A stretch of 64,000 bases of DNA from Ostreococcus lucimarinus CCE9901 (GCF_000092065.1 NC_009355.1:868001-932000); one strand, 5' to 3'; numbered from the stretch's first letter, positions 37,701 through 47,381 are shown. Numbers and translations are program-made. The notes: a model not told the origin generated them from the letters alone.

Positions 37701-39793
37701 TCGACACTTGGCTCGCCGTGATCCCACAAATAGTTGCGCGAATTCACACGCACGTCTTACCTGTGAGAAATTTGATTTATCAGCTTCTGGTGCGTGTTGG
37801 CCGACAGCACCCGCAGGCGGTTCTCTATCCTTTGCTCGTGGCATGCAAGAGCCAGAGTACATCGAGACGAGCCGCGGCGCACGCGATTTTGGACAACGTG
37901 CGACAGCACAGCGCCTTACTCGTCGAGCAAGCACAAATCGTTTCTCTCGAGCTCATTCGAGTCGCGATCGTGTGGCATGAGGCCTGGCACGAGGCTTTGG
38001 AAGAAGCGTCACGTCTATACTTCGGCGAGCAAAACGTCGAAGGTATGATGGCAGTATTGACTCCATTGCATCACATCTTGGAACGCCAGGGTGCTGAAAC
38101 TCTTCAAGAGATGGGCTTCGTGCAAAACTACGGCCGCGAGCTTCAGGAGGCACACGACTTGTGTCAAAAGTACCGCCAAAGTAAGCGCGAAGAAGAGCTG
38201 AATCAAGCGTGGGACTTGTACTATCACGTTTTCAAGCGTATCACCAAACAGCTTCCTACAATGACGACATTGGAACTTCAGTACGTGTCACCGCGTTTGC
38301 TCAATTCGCGAGATTTAGAGCTGTGCGTTCCCGGCAACTATATATCTGGACAGGTGGAACAAGCCCAGATTAGAGCCTTCGCGCCGACTATGCACGTGAT
38401 CACGTCCAAGCAGAGACCGCGACGACTGCAAATTCATGGATCCGATGGTAAAGACTATGGTTACCTCCTGAAAGGTCATGAAGATTTGCGCCAGGACGAA
38501 CGCGTGATGCAACTCTTCGGTTTGGTGAACACGTTGTTGAACACGACCATGGCCACGGCACAACGAGACTTGGGCATCGCTCGCTATGCCGTCGTCCCGC
38601 TCTCCCCGAACAGCGGTTTGATTGGATGGGTGCCTAATTGCGACACCCTTCACGCGTTGATTCGTGAGTACAGAGACGCGCACAAGGTGCCACTGAATTT
38701 GGAACATCGCATGATGCTCGCCATGGCGCCGGATTACGATCATCTACCCCTCGTGAATAAGGTTGAGATTTTCCAACACGCCGTTGAAAACACTTCAGGT
38801 GGCGACTTGGCACGAGTTTTATGGTTGAAGAGTCGAAGTAGTGAGCAATGGCTCGAGCGCCGGACGACGTACACGCGATCTCTCGCCGTGATGTCTATGG
38901 TAGGCTACCTACTCGGCCTCGGAGATCGCCACCCATCAAACTTGATGGTGGATCGATACAGCGGTAAGGTGCTTCACATCGACTTTGGTGATTGCTTCGA
39001 ATCGTCGATGTACCGAGAAAAGTTCCCTGAAAAGGTCCCTTTCCGACTCACTCGCATGCTCGTCAGGGCGATGGAGGTGAGCGGCATCGAGGGCAACTTC
39101 CGAAGCACGTGCGAGAGCGTCGTGACGGTTTTGCGCGACAACAAAGACTCTGTCATGGCGATGTTAGAAGCCTTCGTGCACGATCCGCTCATCAACTGGC
39201 GTTTGCTGACGAACAATGTTCTCGCCCCAGACGGAGAATCGATGAATACATCAGCGCACGACGCGCAAACAAGCCCGGCTGAAACGCCGACGCCGAATCG
39301 CAGCCGCACGAGCAGTACTCCCGGCGCGGACGATAGCGACGGCGATCGGACGCCGACGCCAGGCAGACCATCAAATCGACCCTCGAGACAGGATTCGCGC
39401 CCTCCAAGCGTCGGCGTCATCGAAACACCGTCTGGTCCTGTTCCTTCGAGTACATCCGTTATAGGAGTCGAGGCCACGCACGCGATGGCTGCCATGGGCT
39501 CGAGCGTGCGCGATTCCAGTACGGCGACATCGGTGCTGTTGCGTCGAACCGAACTCATCAACGCGATGGAAGCGTACGGCATCGATGACGGGACAAACGA
39601 TGCACTGAATGAACGAGCGGTGAGTGTCATGCAACGCATGAGCGCGAAACTCACAGGTCGCGACGGCGATCATCATCACGTCGAATCGATGCAACCGGAT
39701 TCAGTCGAGATGCAAGTCGAGCGATTAATCTCTGAAGCTACGAGCGCAGAGAACCTCAGCGTTAGCTACGTGGGGTGGTGCCCGTGGTGGTAA
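31757..39793 (+). CDS. TOR: Target of rapamycin (TOR) serine/threonine kinase
   Basis: 2678 residues in one exon. TOR is the PI3K-related kinase that couples nutrients to translation and growth. A disordered Ser/Gly-rich start (~1-100) is followed by HEAT repeats (~100-1250) and the FAT domain (~1300-1990). The FRB domain is at ~2070-2165 (WHEAWHEALEEASRLYFGE, ending NQAWDLYYHVFKRI). The kinase domain (~2210-2480) has KGHEDLRQDERVMQLFG, the catalytic loop GDRHPSNLMVD and HIDFGD. The last ~32 residues are the FATC domain, ending SYVGWCPWW. The FRB residues that contact rapamycin-FKBP12 in other species (Ser in EEASRL, Trp and Phe in the last helix) are kept. The linker between kinase and FATC is long (~165 residues) and rich in Ser, Thr, Pro and Arg. 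Start ATG 31757 is the first Met after non-coding-like sequence. TGTAA follows at 39805-39809. Confidence 0.98.
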   Translation: MFIARRRSSNEGTVPGGAANAAPSIVPTGARDDASATSRAAERRGSDLASGDGGAERAGGTSGTVNAVVGSQPARERAGATSTSVARKRSFNRSRTAKEDTLNALLEKLCAIDVVDEDSRGSMEDDGALRERVETEARSANPADFLKFRNAVHERVDTMITGEDVARKLGGLRAIDQLIEVEFGEEVEKVKKFADYLLDVVSTSAEDLLGSSLTDEHREHPVAINDPLWSNARARELVEMMSLVLGRLVLHSGALTTEIVDSHVQRAIELLNADDGNQDVVSMKHYAAALTLTELARNAPTIFNVHVPIFISSIWTALRDPSLRVREVAVLALRECLMVTERRETRYRVQWYYALYEACRAGLKQTSKVEEIHGSLLVFGELLRHTGEFMLSRYREVALTILRLQDFKKSIIRRTIVSLIPKLAAFSPQRFAESYLVESCALILTTIRSPNDSGAGFQALSHLADAMSSVIDVDSDEVTVGSSLLRYLPEVSAVMYDMFTSRARGPNAYPEALECAGALMNSLHLAWKPHFVNLLMPMFTAGLSKSLVIGLESAAQGAPDLLPSIQLKLADAIASAIHQEPTTEKSCPMPPNKKIVQLALKTMRTFPFEPTVLLRSIRKNVICYLDDSSAESRLEAALTCCSALRLRVGSSKSVTTAVENIMEALIPVAVGDNDASIRNALLTEFCRPSASIDSYLSQAKSLRALFLTVNDESVAIRMLGIELLGRLATRNPAYVLPALRVHMLQLLAELEYSSESLHREESAKVMAVMIRSCPRLVSPYLSPILRCLMSTLKAEEGGAAKSSKSKQDSSAPSSASVGTAATTLRRTSSSKQTSAIAPSKKHDITGREKAAVLGTIGELANVSGYGITPFVQELLILLLIALKSASTRDHAVVTLGKLIESSGYVAEPFTTHPQLLPQLLRMLANERGIVRSEVLRTLGILGALDPHAHRGNEIRLHGEGVLSEEGVRGVRQARLSMKIDDGATDSAQVDDLGNNDDGDEELDILPMLHLTSLSDDYYPTIALNSLLRVLRDPSRTSVRHMVVRSIVYIFQVLDTACVQYLPSVVPVMLSVIRTSDDSLREGMFVELATLVGVIKAHIRRYLSDIFELMNIAWDRSGMSKNTLLLCEELSVALNDEFRRSLPMIVPRIVSSLAEAERLRRYDSVPYILHALETFGTSLNDHLYLILPTLVRIFKPSVLDMPLDIKRGALQSLRRLLPRMRLADQAGIVVHALTRVLDVEDVELRLDVLNVLISLEVSLGREYALFLPVVKRAVSKCGVKDPAFDDMVKRVESGNPLLFDDLESESLLIASATEHRKPVLQKHLSVNQLAVRRAWESSQRSTKEDWLEWMRKLALDLLKSSPLPSLRACSELAQVQPNLARDLFCASFVSCWAELNESHREILVRSLEAALGSPTIPPEIVSVLLNLCEFMEHDEKPIPVDVRTLGMIAERSRAYAKALHYKELEFITNPGACVAAIIAINNQLQLPEAARGVLVYAQENLTVDIKESWYEKLEQWDDALEAYKRKLDELASVDSPQAMEERREAMVGQLRCLNALAEWEEIQRIYEAGNQANVDWDEYRNDVTTIAAKAAWHLGDWEQMEICTNQLDRDQNIRGRLPNADRVDAIGKRTSSVVNTTDCDFYKSILAIRRGAQDEAREHLAAAREMLGTELAALVRESYDRSYGALIRAQQLTELDEVIEYAQLTAVASPAAARRQEIIRKMWRDRIYLVKRDVEVWQELLQVRSLVLPMSEETDIWLKFASLNRKQGRDRQSRRTLLRLLEYDPIMCAEGKPGFGAGSGRPKVMFAFVKHLWHTGQKRQAFMRLQSLAHELRVQLENMRASGQTETDHNKTVSRAFLKLGKWRWALTDSMNDETLTDVLMAFRTATSADQHWSKAWHHWALFNATAMEHFHRQGGASTKDAMQHVAPAISGFFRSISLAGSSMKAKGGSLQDILRLLTLWFNHGGSPEVETALIAGFGHVNIDTWLAVIPQIVARIHTHVLPVRNLIYQLLVRVGRQHPQAVLYPLLVACKSQSTSRRAAAHAILDNVRQHSALLVEQAQIVSLELIRVAIVWHEAWHEALEEASRLYFGEQNVEGMMAVLTPLHHILERQGAETLQEMGFVQNYGRELQEAHDLCQKYRQSKREEELNQAWDLYYHVFKRITKQLPTMTTLELQYVSPRLLNSRDLELCVPGNYISGQVEQAQIRAFAPTMHVITSKQRPRRLQIHGSDGKDYGYLLKGHEDLRQDERVMQLFGLVNTLLNTTMATAQRDLGIARYAVVPLSPNSGLIGWVPNCDTLHALIREYRDAHKVPLNLEHRMMLAMAPDYDHLPLVNKVEIFQHAVENTSGGDLARVLWLKSRSSEQWLERRTTYTRSLAVMSMVGYLLGLGDRHPSNLMVDRYSGKVLHIDFGDCFESSMYREKFPEKVPFRLTRMLVRAMEVSGIEGNFRSTCESVVTVLRDNKDSVMAMLEAFVHDPLINWRLLTNNVLAPDGESMNTSAHDAQTSPAETPTPNRSRTSSTPGADDSDGDRTPTPGRPSNRPSRQDSRPPSVGVIETPSGPVPSSTSVIGVEATHAMAAMGSSVRDSSTATSVLLRRTELINAMEAYGIDDGTNDALNERAVSVMQRMSAKLTGRDGDHHHVESMQPDSVEMQVERLISEATSAENLSVSYVGWCPWW

Positions 39794-39839
39794 AACACAA
39801 AATTTGTAACAACATCATTTCATCATAATGAAACGTCTA

Positions 39840-41114
39840 TCAAATCGCCAATTTAGCGCTCGGAGATCTAGCCGTGGACGCTTCTCTCGTAAATCGGTCG
39901 GCGTCGTGTTCTACGCTTCGGCGCGGAGACCGCGGAGTCTCGGACGATTGACTTCCCACAGTCGTCGTCACGGACATCAACTTTGAAAGCTCTGGCGCCG
40001 GAGGCGGTTTCCACGGCGATTCCGCGCTACCCTCTGCGTTGACTCGCCTGATGGGAACTTGCGTGACTTCGTCGTCGGCGAATTCGAGCGCTTTCCCGTT
40101 GGCACCGCTCTCTGGGGACTGCCACGGTTTGCCCGGGCGCGACGCACTCGAGCGAGGGATCGCAGCGTCCGGATTCGGCGGTGTGTCGTCGATGTCTTTG
40201 ATACCGGGTGGCGTTTTGCCGTTTTCGAGCATCTCTAAGATGTCCATAAAATTGCTCGGATGCGGGGGATCAATCAACTCGTCTCGCCCCGGTCGTCTTT
40301 GCGTCTGCTGCGCCGAAAAGAAGTTTGGATTTTCTGACGCGCTCGTTTGCGGACGCGGCGCGGTATTTAAGGTGAACTCGCCCGCGCTCGACGCCGGCTC
40401 TGGGGTGAACGCTAGACTCTCCCCTGACTCGCTCCCTTGCGGACTCGTCTTGAACGGCCAATCCTTGCTCGCGCGCGCCGCGGGCGACGACACCCCACTC
40501 GCCGTTCCACCGGCGGCGTACATCTGCTTCAATTCCGCCAACTCTGCCTTCATTTGCGTCTCTAAAAACGTCTTCACGTCCGTGATGCTGTCCCGAACGG
40601 TGGACGAAACCTCATTTTTAATCTCCTCTCGCAGCGCCTCGGCGCGCTCCTCCGCGCGTTCGACGCGTTCCACCGCGCGTTCAATCTTCCCCGCCAACTC
40701 CGGCGTGAGCGCCATCGCGCCCTCCTCCGCCACCACCCCATTCATCCGCGCGGGCGTTCGCGCGTCCTCGCTCCCCTCCGCGTCGTCCTTCGCGTCCCCT
40801 CCTCTCGCCGTCGCCTCGACGAATCGCGCCAACCACCGCCGCGCGCTCGGGTACGCCAAATACGCCGCTCCCACCACCGCCGCCATCCGCGCCGCCCCCC
40901 CCCACGCCGTCCCTCGTCTCTCCTCTACCTCCGCCATCGCTCCGCCCCCCCCGACGCCTTCCTCGCGTCCCGCGCGTCGAAACGCCTCGTCGATCTCGTC
41001 CTCGCGCACGCCCTTCCCCTTTAAAAATCCACGCTTCGCGTCGTCATCCCTCGACGCCCTGACGCTCGCGTGCGTCAGGAAGCTCACCGCGTTCGAGATC
41101 TCCGTCTCGCGCAT
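39840..41114 (-). CDS. PEX14: Peroxisomal membrane protein PEX14
   Basis: 424 residues from ATG 41114; an upstream in-frame Met (41207) adds 31 residues without family similarity. PEX14 is the docking and translocation component of peroxisomal matrix protein import. The N-terminal PEX5-binding helical domain is clear ([13 protein letters not shown] ... [20 protein letters not shown]). One membrane segment ([19 protein letters not shown]) and a coiled coil ([20 protein letters not shown]) follow. The plant-type C-terminal motif is present ([20 protein letters not shown] then IDDTPPNPD and PGKPWQ). The tail is Ser/Pro-rich. It is convergent with TOR (46 bases) and divergent from IPMS. Confidence 0.95.
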   Translation of the reverse strand: MRETEISNAVSFLTHASVRASRDDDAKRGFLKGKGVREDEIDEAFRRAGREEGVGGGGAMAEVEERRGTAWGGAARMAAVVGAAYLAYPSARRWLARFVEATARGGDAKDDAEGSEDARTPARMNGVVAEEGAMALTPELAGKIERAVERVERAEERAEALREEIKNEVSSTVRDSITDVKTFLETQMKAELAELKQMYAAGGTASGVSSPAARASKDWPFKTSPQGSESGESLAFTPEPASSAGEFTLNTAPRPQTSASENPNFFSAQQTQRRPGRDELIDPPHPSNFMDILEMLENGKTPPGIKDIDDTPPNPDAAIPRSSASRPGKPWQSPESGANGKALEFADDEVTQVPIRRVNAEGSAESPWKPPPAPELSKLMSVTTTVGSQSSETPRSPRRSVEHDADRFTREASTARSPSAKLAI

Positions 41115-41379
41115 CGCGGTCGTCGTCGCGCGCGGTCTGCGGTCGGCGGTCGTCGATCGAAGCGTCGGTCCGACGCCGGGCGTCGACGACACGAGACTCA
41201 ATCGCACACACGGACGCTACACCCTCGACCCTAAACGAGACTTTATATCACACACGGACGACGACGACGCCGGACGAAAACCTCGATCGACGGCGCGCGC
41301 GCGACGCGACGAGCGCGCGACACGCGCGATCGCGGCGCGGCGAACGCGACGAACGCTCGACGAGCGCGCGCGTTATACG

Positions 41380-43284
41380 ATGCGCGGGACGAACGCGTGC
41401 GCGACGACGATGCGCGGACGAACGACGACGACGACGACGACGACGACGGGACTCGCGGGACGGCGCGGAAAGACGGCGCGAACGGCGCGGACGGCGCGAG
41501 GGGCGGCGCGAGGGACGAACGAATGGACGAGAAAGGTGGTGGTGCGCGCGGGATCGAGCGGGGAGGGCGCGGATGGGGTGGCGCGCGCGCCGAGACCGGC
41601 GTACGTGCCGGGGGTTATCTCGGACCCGAAGTACGTGCGCGTGTTCGACACGACGCTGCGGGACGGGGAACAGTCCCCGGGGGCGACGCTGACGAGCAAG
41701 GAGAAGCTTGACATCGCGACGTCGTTGGCCAGGCTCGGGGTGGACATCATCGAGGCTGGATTTCCGATCGCGAGCCCGGACGATTTGGAGGCGGTGCGCG
41801 GCATCGCGAAAAAGGTCGGCAACGAAGTGTACGAGGACGGGTACGTGCCGGTGATTTGTGGGCTTTCGAGAGCGAATAAGAAGGACATCGACGCGGCGTG
41901 GGAAGGCGTGCGTCACGCGCTGCGACCGAGAATTCACACGTTCATCGCGACGAGTCCTATTCACATGGAGAGTAAATTGCGAAAAACCCCGGATGAAGTC
42001 GTGGCCATCGCCGTGGAAGCCGTCAAGTATGCGCGTTCGCTCGGGTGCGACGACGTCGAGTTTTCTCCGGAAGACGCCGGAAGATCCGATCCCGAGTTCT
42101 TGTATCGCATTTTGAGCGCCGTCGTCGAGGCGGGCGCGACGACTTTGAACATTCCGGACACGGTCGGGATTTGCCTGCCGGATGAATTCGGACAACTCAT
42201 CGCGGGCATCAAGGCGAACGTGAAGGGCATCGAGGGTGCGGTTATTTCGACGCACTGCCAAAATGATTTAGGTTTGTCCACGGCAAACTCATTGGCGGGT
42301 GTCGCGAACGGCGCGCGCCAGGTGGAGTGCACCATCAACGGCATCGGCGAACGCGCGGGTAACGCGTCGTTGGAAGAAGTCGCCATGTCCATTTTCATGC
42401 GCGGCCAATCACGCCTCGCGGGCGCGTACACTGGAATTAATCCGGTTTATATCTATCCCACTTCCCAGATGGTGAAAAACTACAGCGGTATGGCGATCCA
42501 ACCGCACAAGGCCATCGTCGGCGCGAATGCCTTTGCGCACGAGTCCGGCATCCACCAAGACGGCATGTTGAAGAACAAGCTCACCTACGAAATCATCGCC
42601 CCGGAGCAAATCGGGTACTTCAGAGGCGAAAACGACGTCGGTGTCGTCATGGGGAAGCACTCTGGTCGCCATGCGTTGTCTTCCAAGTTGAAGCAGCTCG
42701 GCGTGCCGATGGAAGGAGATGCGCTCGACGAAGTCTTCAATCGCTTCAAACTCGTCGCGGAGACGAAGCTCGGTGGGGTCAACGATGATGAGTTGCTGGC
42801 TATTGTGCGTGACGGCGAATCGGTGCAAGACCCGGCGTGGAGTTTGGAAACCGTGCAAGTCGTGTGTGGTACCACCGGTTTGCCCACGGCGACGGTGAAG
42901 ATGCTGGCCAAGGATGGTACGGTGCACATCTCCGCCGTCGTCGGTACCGGCCCGGTTGATGCCGCGTTCAAGGCGATCGACGCTCTCGTTGGATTAGATG
43001 TCGTGTTGACGGAGTACAGAGTCACCGCGGTTACCAAGGGCATCAACTCGCTGGCGGAGACGACCATCACGGTGAAGCCGCGAGAAGGCGCGGAGCAAAA
43101 GCTCGGCGCCGACGTCTTCAAGACCAACTTGCAAACCGGCGAAACCGCCGTTCGTTCGTTCACGGCTACCGGTGCAGACACCGATATTGTTGTGTCTTCT
43201 GCCCGCGCCTACGTCATCGCCCTCAACCGCATGACTGAATACGTTACCAAGGCCTACGTGGTCGAGGCCGTGGCGTCAAGATGA
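41380..43284 (+). CDS. IPMS: 2-isopropylmalate synthase, plastid-targeted
   Basis: 634 residues. The enzyme condenses acetyl-CoA with 2-oxoisovalerate, the first committed step of leucine synthesis in the plastid. A transit peptide of ~70 residues opens it, including nine Thr encoded by nine ACG triplets. The HMGL-like TIM barrel starts at [20 protein letters not shown] with the metal-binding Asp. It continues through [16 protein letters not shown] (metal His) and [10 protein letters not shown] to [13 protein letters not shown]. The C-terminal LeuA regulatory dimer domain (~500-625) is complete ([20 protein letters not shown], then [18 protein letters not shown]), so leucine feedback is likely. 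The end is close to the FY gene start on the same strand (218 bases). Confidence 0.97.
   Translation: MRGTNACATTMRGRTTTTTTTTTGLAGRRGKTARTARTARGAARGTNEWTRKVVVRAGSSGEGADGVARAPRPAYVPGVISDPKYVRVFDTTLRDGEQSPGATLTSKEKLDIATSLARLGVDIIEAGFPIASPDDLEAVRGIAKKVGNEVYEDGYVPVICGLSRANKKDIDAAWEGVRHALRPRIHTFIATSPIHMESKLRKTPDEVVAIAVEAVKYARSLGCDDVEFSPEDAGRSDPEFLYRILSAVVEAGATTLNIPDTVGICLPDEFGQLIAGIKANVKGIEGAVISTHCQNDLGLSTANSLAGVANGARQVECTINGIGERAGNASLEEVAMSIFMRGQSRLAGAYTGINPVYIYPTSQMVKNYSGMAIQPHKAIVGANAFAHESGIHQDGMLKNKLTYEIIAPEQIGYFRGENDVGVVMGKHSGRHALSSKLKQLGVPMEGDALDEVFNRFKLVAETKLGGVNDDELLAIVRDGESVQDPAWSLETVQVVCGTTGLPTATVKMLAKDGTVHISAVVGTGPVDAAFKAIDALVGLDVVLTEYRVTAVTKGINSLAETTITVKPREGAEQKLGADVFKTNLQTGETAVRSFTATGADTDIVVSSARAYVIALNRMTEYVTKAYVVEAVASR
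41422..41448 (+). repeat. ACG microsatellite in the IPMS transit peptide
   Basis: Nine ACG triplets in frame encode nine threonines in the leader, where length changes should be tolerated. Confidence 0.9.
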
Positions 43285-43502
43285 GAAGCGCGCGGCGCGC
43301 GCGGCCGACAACTAGCCAGTCATACGCACACCTAGAAAGCATTATTGAATACAACACGTCAGTATCGTATGCGAATTCACCGCACTCGCCACACCGCGCG
43401 CCGCGCGCCCGACCGCGCGCGTTCGAACGTCGTCGGCGCGCCGTCGGCGACCTAGGTGTGGCCCAAGTGCGCGTCACATCGCCGCGTGCGCGTCGTCGTC
43501 GC

Positions 43503-44984
43503 ATGAGCACCTACGTCTACGTCGACGCCGATGGCGCCGGAAGCGATCGTAAAGCCGTGCAGCGTCGCACCGTGGACTACACCGCCACCACCGTGCGGTA
43601 CGTCGAGGAGCGCGTGTACGCGAAAGATCCGTGGAATTCTTCGCATCCGCGCCCTCTCCCCGGCGCGCTGCTCGATTTCATGCCTCCCGTGGCGTACCCA
43701 CACCTCCCCGCGACGTCGTTCGCCACGAAGTTCGTGCACGTGAGCAGTAATAAAATCAGAACGAGCGTGAACAAGGTGATGTTCATGCCGGATGGACGAC
43801 GGTTGTTGACGTGCTCGCAAAACGGAGAGTTTACGCTGTGGAACGGGATGTCGTTTAATTTCGAAACCATTCTACAAGCGCACAACGGACCGATTCGATG
43901 CGCGGAGTTTAGTAACAATGATAATTGGCTCCTCACCGGGGACGACGAAGGGAACGTGAAGTACTTTCAGACGACGTTTAATAACTTGCGTTCGTTTCAA
44001 GTGCACAAAGAACCGGTGACGTCGATTTCGTTCGCGAGGTCGGATTTGAAGTTTGCGACGGGAAGTGACGATGCGTCGGTGAAGATTGTAGATTTCGCGC
44101 GCGCAGAGACGGAGCACACGCTGAGCGGGCACTCTGGGGACGTGAAGACTGTGGAGTGGCATCCGTATTTGGGTCTCGTGGCGTCGGGAGGAAAGGATGG
44201 AGCGTTGAAGATGTGGGACCCTAAGAGCGGGCACTGCGCCACGACGTTATACGGGCATAAGAACGCAATAACATGCTCGAAATGGAACAAGAATGGGAAC
44301 TGGTTGGTGACGGGGTCGAAGGACCAGACGCTCAAGGTTTGGGATTTGCGAATGTTGAAGGAAATCGGTACCTACAGAGGTCACGGAAAGGATGTCACGG
44401 AAGTTGTCTGGCATCCCACGCACGAGGCCATGTTCACCTCGGGTGCGTTCGATGGTTCCATCAACTACTGGCTCGTGGGCGCTGGTGAAGCGCCTCACGC
44501 GGAAATCAAGGGTGGCCACGAAGCTTCAATTTTGAGCCTGGCGTGGCACCCGGCTGGACACATTCTCGTGAGCGGATCACAAGACAACACCACAAAGTTT
44601 TGGTGCCGCAACCGCCCGGGCGAGGTCGCGCGCGATACAGCCGCCGGTCGCATGCCGGCGGGTGGCGCTGTCGAGGCGGTCATTCCCACGACGCTTCCAC
44701 GACCGGTCGCGCCGCCCGGATTGCCGCCCGGATTGAAAACCGGCGCCGCGCCTCCTCGACGTCCAGTTGCGCCGAGCCGCTCGCGCGCACCGCCACCGGT
44801 TCCACCCCCAGGCGCACCACCACAGGGCCGTCCACAGGGGCGCGCGCCTCCGCCGGCACCGCCTCCTGGGGCGCCGCCTCAGGGTCGTCCGCAACCGCCC
44901 GGCGTCGGTCGCGGCAGACCGGCGGCGCCGCCGCGCCGAGGCCAACCCCCTCCGGGACTGGGCAATCGCCCCCCTGGACTGTAG
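43503..44984 (+). CDS. FY: Polyadenylation factor FY / Pfs2 / WDR33
   Basis: 493 residues from ATG 43503. The protein is a CPSF subunit that helps recognise the poly(A) signal. The N-terminal conserved block (RRTVDYTATTVRYVEERVY) precedes seven WD repeats at ~85-395, with family-typical segments (ATKFVHVSSNKIRTSVNKVM, TLWNGMSFNFETILQAHNGP, HKEPVTSISFARSDLKFATG, FDGSINYW). The C-terminal ~75 residues are Pro/Gly-rich and contain PPxL-like runs ending NRPPGL. The plant protein has longer PPLPP motifs that bind FCA; here the tail is Pro/Gly/Arg repeats with no clear PPLP. A frame open further upstream is non-coding in style. Confidence 0.95.
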   Translation: MSTYVYVDADGAGSDRKAVQRRTVDYTATTVRYVEERVYAKDPWNSSHPRPLPGALLDFMPPVAYPHLPATSFATKFVHVSSNKIRTSVNKVMFMPDGRRLLTCSQNGEFTLWNGMSFNFETILQAHNGPIRCAEFSNNDNWLLTGDDEGNVKYFQTTFNNLRSFQVHKEPVTSISFARSDLKFATGSDDASVKIVDFARAETEHTLSGHSGDVKTVEWHPYLGLVASGGKDGALKMWDPKSGHCATTLYGHKNAITCSKWNKNGNWLVTGSKDQTLKVWDLRMLKEIGTYRGHGKDVTEVVWHPTHEAMFTSGAFDGSINYWLVGAGEAPHAEIKGGHEASILSLAWHPAGHILVSGSQDNTTKFWCRNRPGEVARDTAAGRMPAGGAVEAVIPTTLPRPVAPPGLPPGLKTGAAPPRRPVAPSRSRAPPPVPPPGAPPQGRPQGRAPPPAPPPGAPPQGRPQPPGVGRGRPAAPPRRGQPPPGLGNRPPGL

Positions 44985-45185
44985 TTAGCGACTGTAGATT
45001 ACACTTAGTTTTCGATATTTCCCTTGTCTTCACGCCGGCGCGCGTTTGAGGCGTCCATCCATCGCCGCCTTCGCGCCTCGTCAGCGTTCGGCCGCCGCGA
45101 GAGTGGATAGGGCGCGTCCCGACGCATCATCGCCCGTCTCCCGACGCCATTTTCGCGCGCACACGCACGCACGCTCGCACACAAG

Positions 45186-46186
45186 ATGTCCGCTTCGTTT
45201 GCCACCGTCCAACCGAGCGTCCGCGCGCGCGCGACGCTCCGATCCCGCGCGAGACGCGCCGATCGATCGTCGATCGTCGTCCGCGCGGGCAGCGCGGCGC
45301 AACAAAAAGGTCTCGGCGATCTCGACACCGTCAAGCTCACCGCCGCCGACGGTTCCACCGCGGACGTGTACTTGTTCGGCGGCGTCGTGACGAGTTTCAA
45401 GCCCAAGGGCGGTGACGACGTGCTGTACGTGCGCCCGGATGCGAAGTTTGACAAGGTGCGTCGGCGGCGAAGCGACGCGCGAGACGCGCTCGGACGATGA
45501 GCGAAGCGATGGAAGACTGACTGCGGTGTGGTAAACACAATCGCACGTAGAGTAAGCCGATTTCTGGTGGTTTGCCGCACTGCTGGCCGCAGTTCGGCCC
45601 GGGGGCGATTCAAGTGCACGGATTCGCGCGCAACGTCGACTGGACGCTCGTGAGCACGACGGATGGCGACGAACCGTCGATGACGATGGAACTCACGCCA
45701 AATGATTACACCAAGGCGATGTGGGATAAGGATTTCAAGGTGACGGAAACCGTCACGCTCAAGGGCGGCGCGCTCGAGGCGAAGCTCGTGGTTGAGAACA
45801 AGGGCAAGGAAGCGTTCGATTTCACTGGTTCGTTCCACACGTACTTGAGCGCCGACATCAACGCCGCCGCCGTCGGCGGGTTGAACGGCTGCAAGACGTT
45901 AGATCGACTCGCGGAGAAGGAATCCACCGTCTCTGGTGACGTCAAATTCCAAGGACCGATCGACAGCGTGTACTACGGCGTTCCGGAGACGCTTACGCTC
46001 GCCACGGGCAAGCGCACTGTGAGCATCAAGTCGAGCAAGACGTGGACAGAAGCCGTGGTGTGGACGCCGTGGACGGACATGGAGGCGTGCTACAAGGAGT
46101 TCGCGTGCGTCGAAAGCGCCGCCGTGACTCCGGTCGTCGTCGCTCCGGGCGGCTCTTGGACCGCCACCACGACGATTTCCGCGTAA
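45186..46186 (+). CDS. Glucose-6-phosphate 1-epimerase (aldose-epimerase family), two exons, plastid-targeted
   Basis: Exons 45186-45455 and 45557-46186, 299 residues. The enzyme interconverts alpha and beta glucose 6-phosphate. Residues 1-35 are a Ser/Arg/Ala transit peptide (MSASFATVQPSVRARATLRS). The galactose-mutarotase beta-sandwich follows. The exon join restores the highly conserved sequence DK|PISGGLPHCWPQFGPG and then VHGFARNVDW, with the catalytic His in the second half. GSFHTYLSADI (second catalytic region) and WTPWTDME near the end also match the family. Without the splice the upstream exon ends in an Arg-rich nonsense tail. Confidence 0.94.
45456..45556 (+). other. Intron of the glucose-6-phosphate epimerase gene
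   Basis: 101 bases, phase 0, donor GTGCGT, ACTGAC at 45516-45521, acceptor TAAG. Confidence 0.93.
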
Positions 46187-46241
46187 ATTTGTCGCATTAT
46201 TACTTGCAATCAAAAATTTCATTTAAGTTCGCTATTCGTCG

Positions 46242-47204
46242 TTAAAAATACTTGTTTCCGAAGACCTTGGCGTCGTGCTCCTTCTTGAAATCATCGCGCG
46301 TCTGCGTGCCCGCCACTCCACCTCGATCGTTCAGCGTCGTGCGATCGAGTCTGATGTGATGCGGCGGTTGCAAAACAGCCTTCTCCGCGTCCGTCATTCC
46401 GTCCTCCGTGCCGTCGGGCCAGGTGGGATAGTACGACCGCCCGTATGCGTACGTCGACGGCGCGAATCTATACAGCACCGCTCGCCGCGTGTGCTTGGCC
46501 GTCCACGCTTGCGTACCGTGCGTCGCGGCTTCGGTAAAAAATAACACATCTCCAGCCTTCATCTTCGGGTTTACGACAAGGTCTTGATGCGACTTGTACT
46601 CTAAAATTTCTTGCGGGCACGGAAACATGGACTTGTGCGACCCCGGAAGGATGCAAAATCCTCCATCCCCGGGTTCAGTGTCGCTCAACGCCACGCTCAC
46701 ACCGATGAGTTGGTTATACATTCTCCCGCCTTCGCACGTGTACGCGAGCTCTTGACACCAACTCCCATCCGGATTCATCCTCCCTCCGTGAAACACGAAG
46801 CCGTCGGCGCCCGTCTTCTGTTGAATCATCAACGGTAAGTGATCCATGCGATACCCCTCCCCGACGAGCTCGTGATAATAAGGCACCAAGCGCTCGTGCG
46901 CGAGCACAGATCTAAACAACGTCGCGTCTCCGTTCTTCCACGATAACATCCCTCCCAAATCCGCGCGCCCCGTCGTCCCGTCGCCCGCGAGCGGGTCCCC
47001 CGCTTCCCCTCCCAACCGCAGTCGACCCTTGCGTTCGACGATCTCCGATTCCCGCGCATCGATCGCCGCGTTCATTTTCCTCACTTGCTCCGCGTCGTAC
47101 ACCCCGCGCACGACGACGAACCCGCGCAAATCGAACGCAAACTTTTCCTCCGTCGTCATTCGAGGCGTCGTCGTCGTCGACGCGTCGTCGTTGGCGTTCG
47201 CCAT
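46242..47204 (-). CDS. Phytanoyl-CoA dioxygenase (PhyH)-family oxygenase
   Basis: 320 residues from ATG 47204. It belongs to the Fe(II)/2-oxoglutarate PhyH-like oxygenases. Visible are the N-terminal FDLRGFVVVRGVYDAEQVRK, the central FVFHGGRMNPDG, the strand LIGVSVALSDTEPGDGGFCI followed by LPGSHKS, and MKAGDVLFFTEAATHGTQAW with the second metal His. A late Arg (RRAVLYRFAP) could bind 2-oxoglutarate. The classic His-x-Asp pair is not obvious, since His-Gly-Gly stands there, as in some uncharacterised eukaryotic members. Substrate unknown. There is no peroxisomal tripeptide at the C-terminus (ends GNKYF). It is convergent with the epimerase gene (55 bases). Confidence 0.83.
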   Translation of the reverse strand: MANANDDASTTTTPRMTTEEKFAFDLRGFVVVRGVYDAEQVRKMNAAIDARESEIVERKGRLRLGGEAGDPLAGDGTTGRADLGGMLSWKNGDATLFRSVLAHERLVPYYHELVGEGYRMDHLPLMIQQKTGADGFVFHGGRMNPDGSWCQELAYTCEGGRMYNQLIGVSVALSDTEPGDGGFCILPGSHKSMFPCPQEILEYKSHQDLVVNPKMKAGDVLFFTEAATHGTQAWTAKHTRRAVLYRFAPSTYAYGRSYYPTWPDGTEDGMTDAEKAVLQPPHHIRLDRTTLNDRGGVAGTQTRDDFKKEHDAKVFGNKYF

Positions 47205-47381
47205 GGCGCGCGCGACGCGCTGAGCGCTCGCGCGATGCGAGCGAATCGACGAGGATCGTTCGTTCGACGTCTGGCGACGCCGAGCGCAGTGCGTGAGTAA
47301 AGGTGCGGGCGCCGAGAGAGGCATCGAGTGGCGCGTGACGTCGCTTTTTCGTTGCTACAAGGGAGTGTGCTAATCAATCTT

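Noticed and set aside
43332-43363. ACTGAC plus CTAG on the minus strand between IPMS and FY
   Set aside because: Both neighbours are on the plus strand and no coding exon lies behind it; treated as chance.
45456-45500. Arg-rich C-terminal extension of the first epimerase fragment
   Set aside because: It is translation of the intron; the spliced form restores the conserved epimerase sequence.
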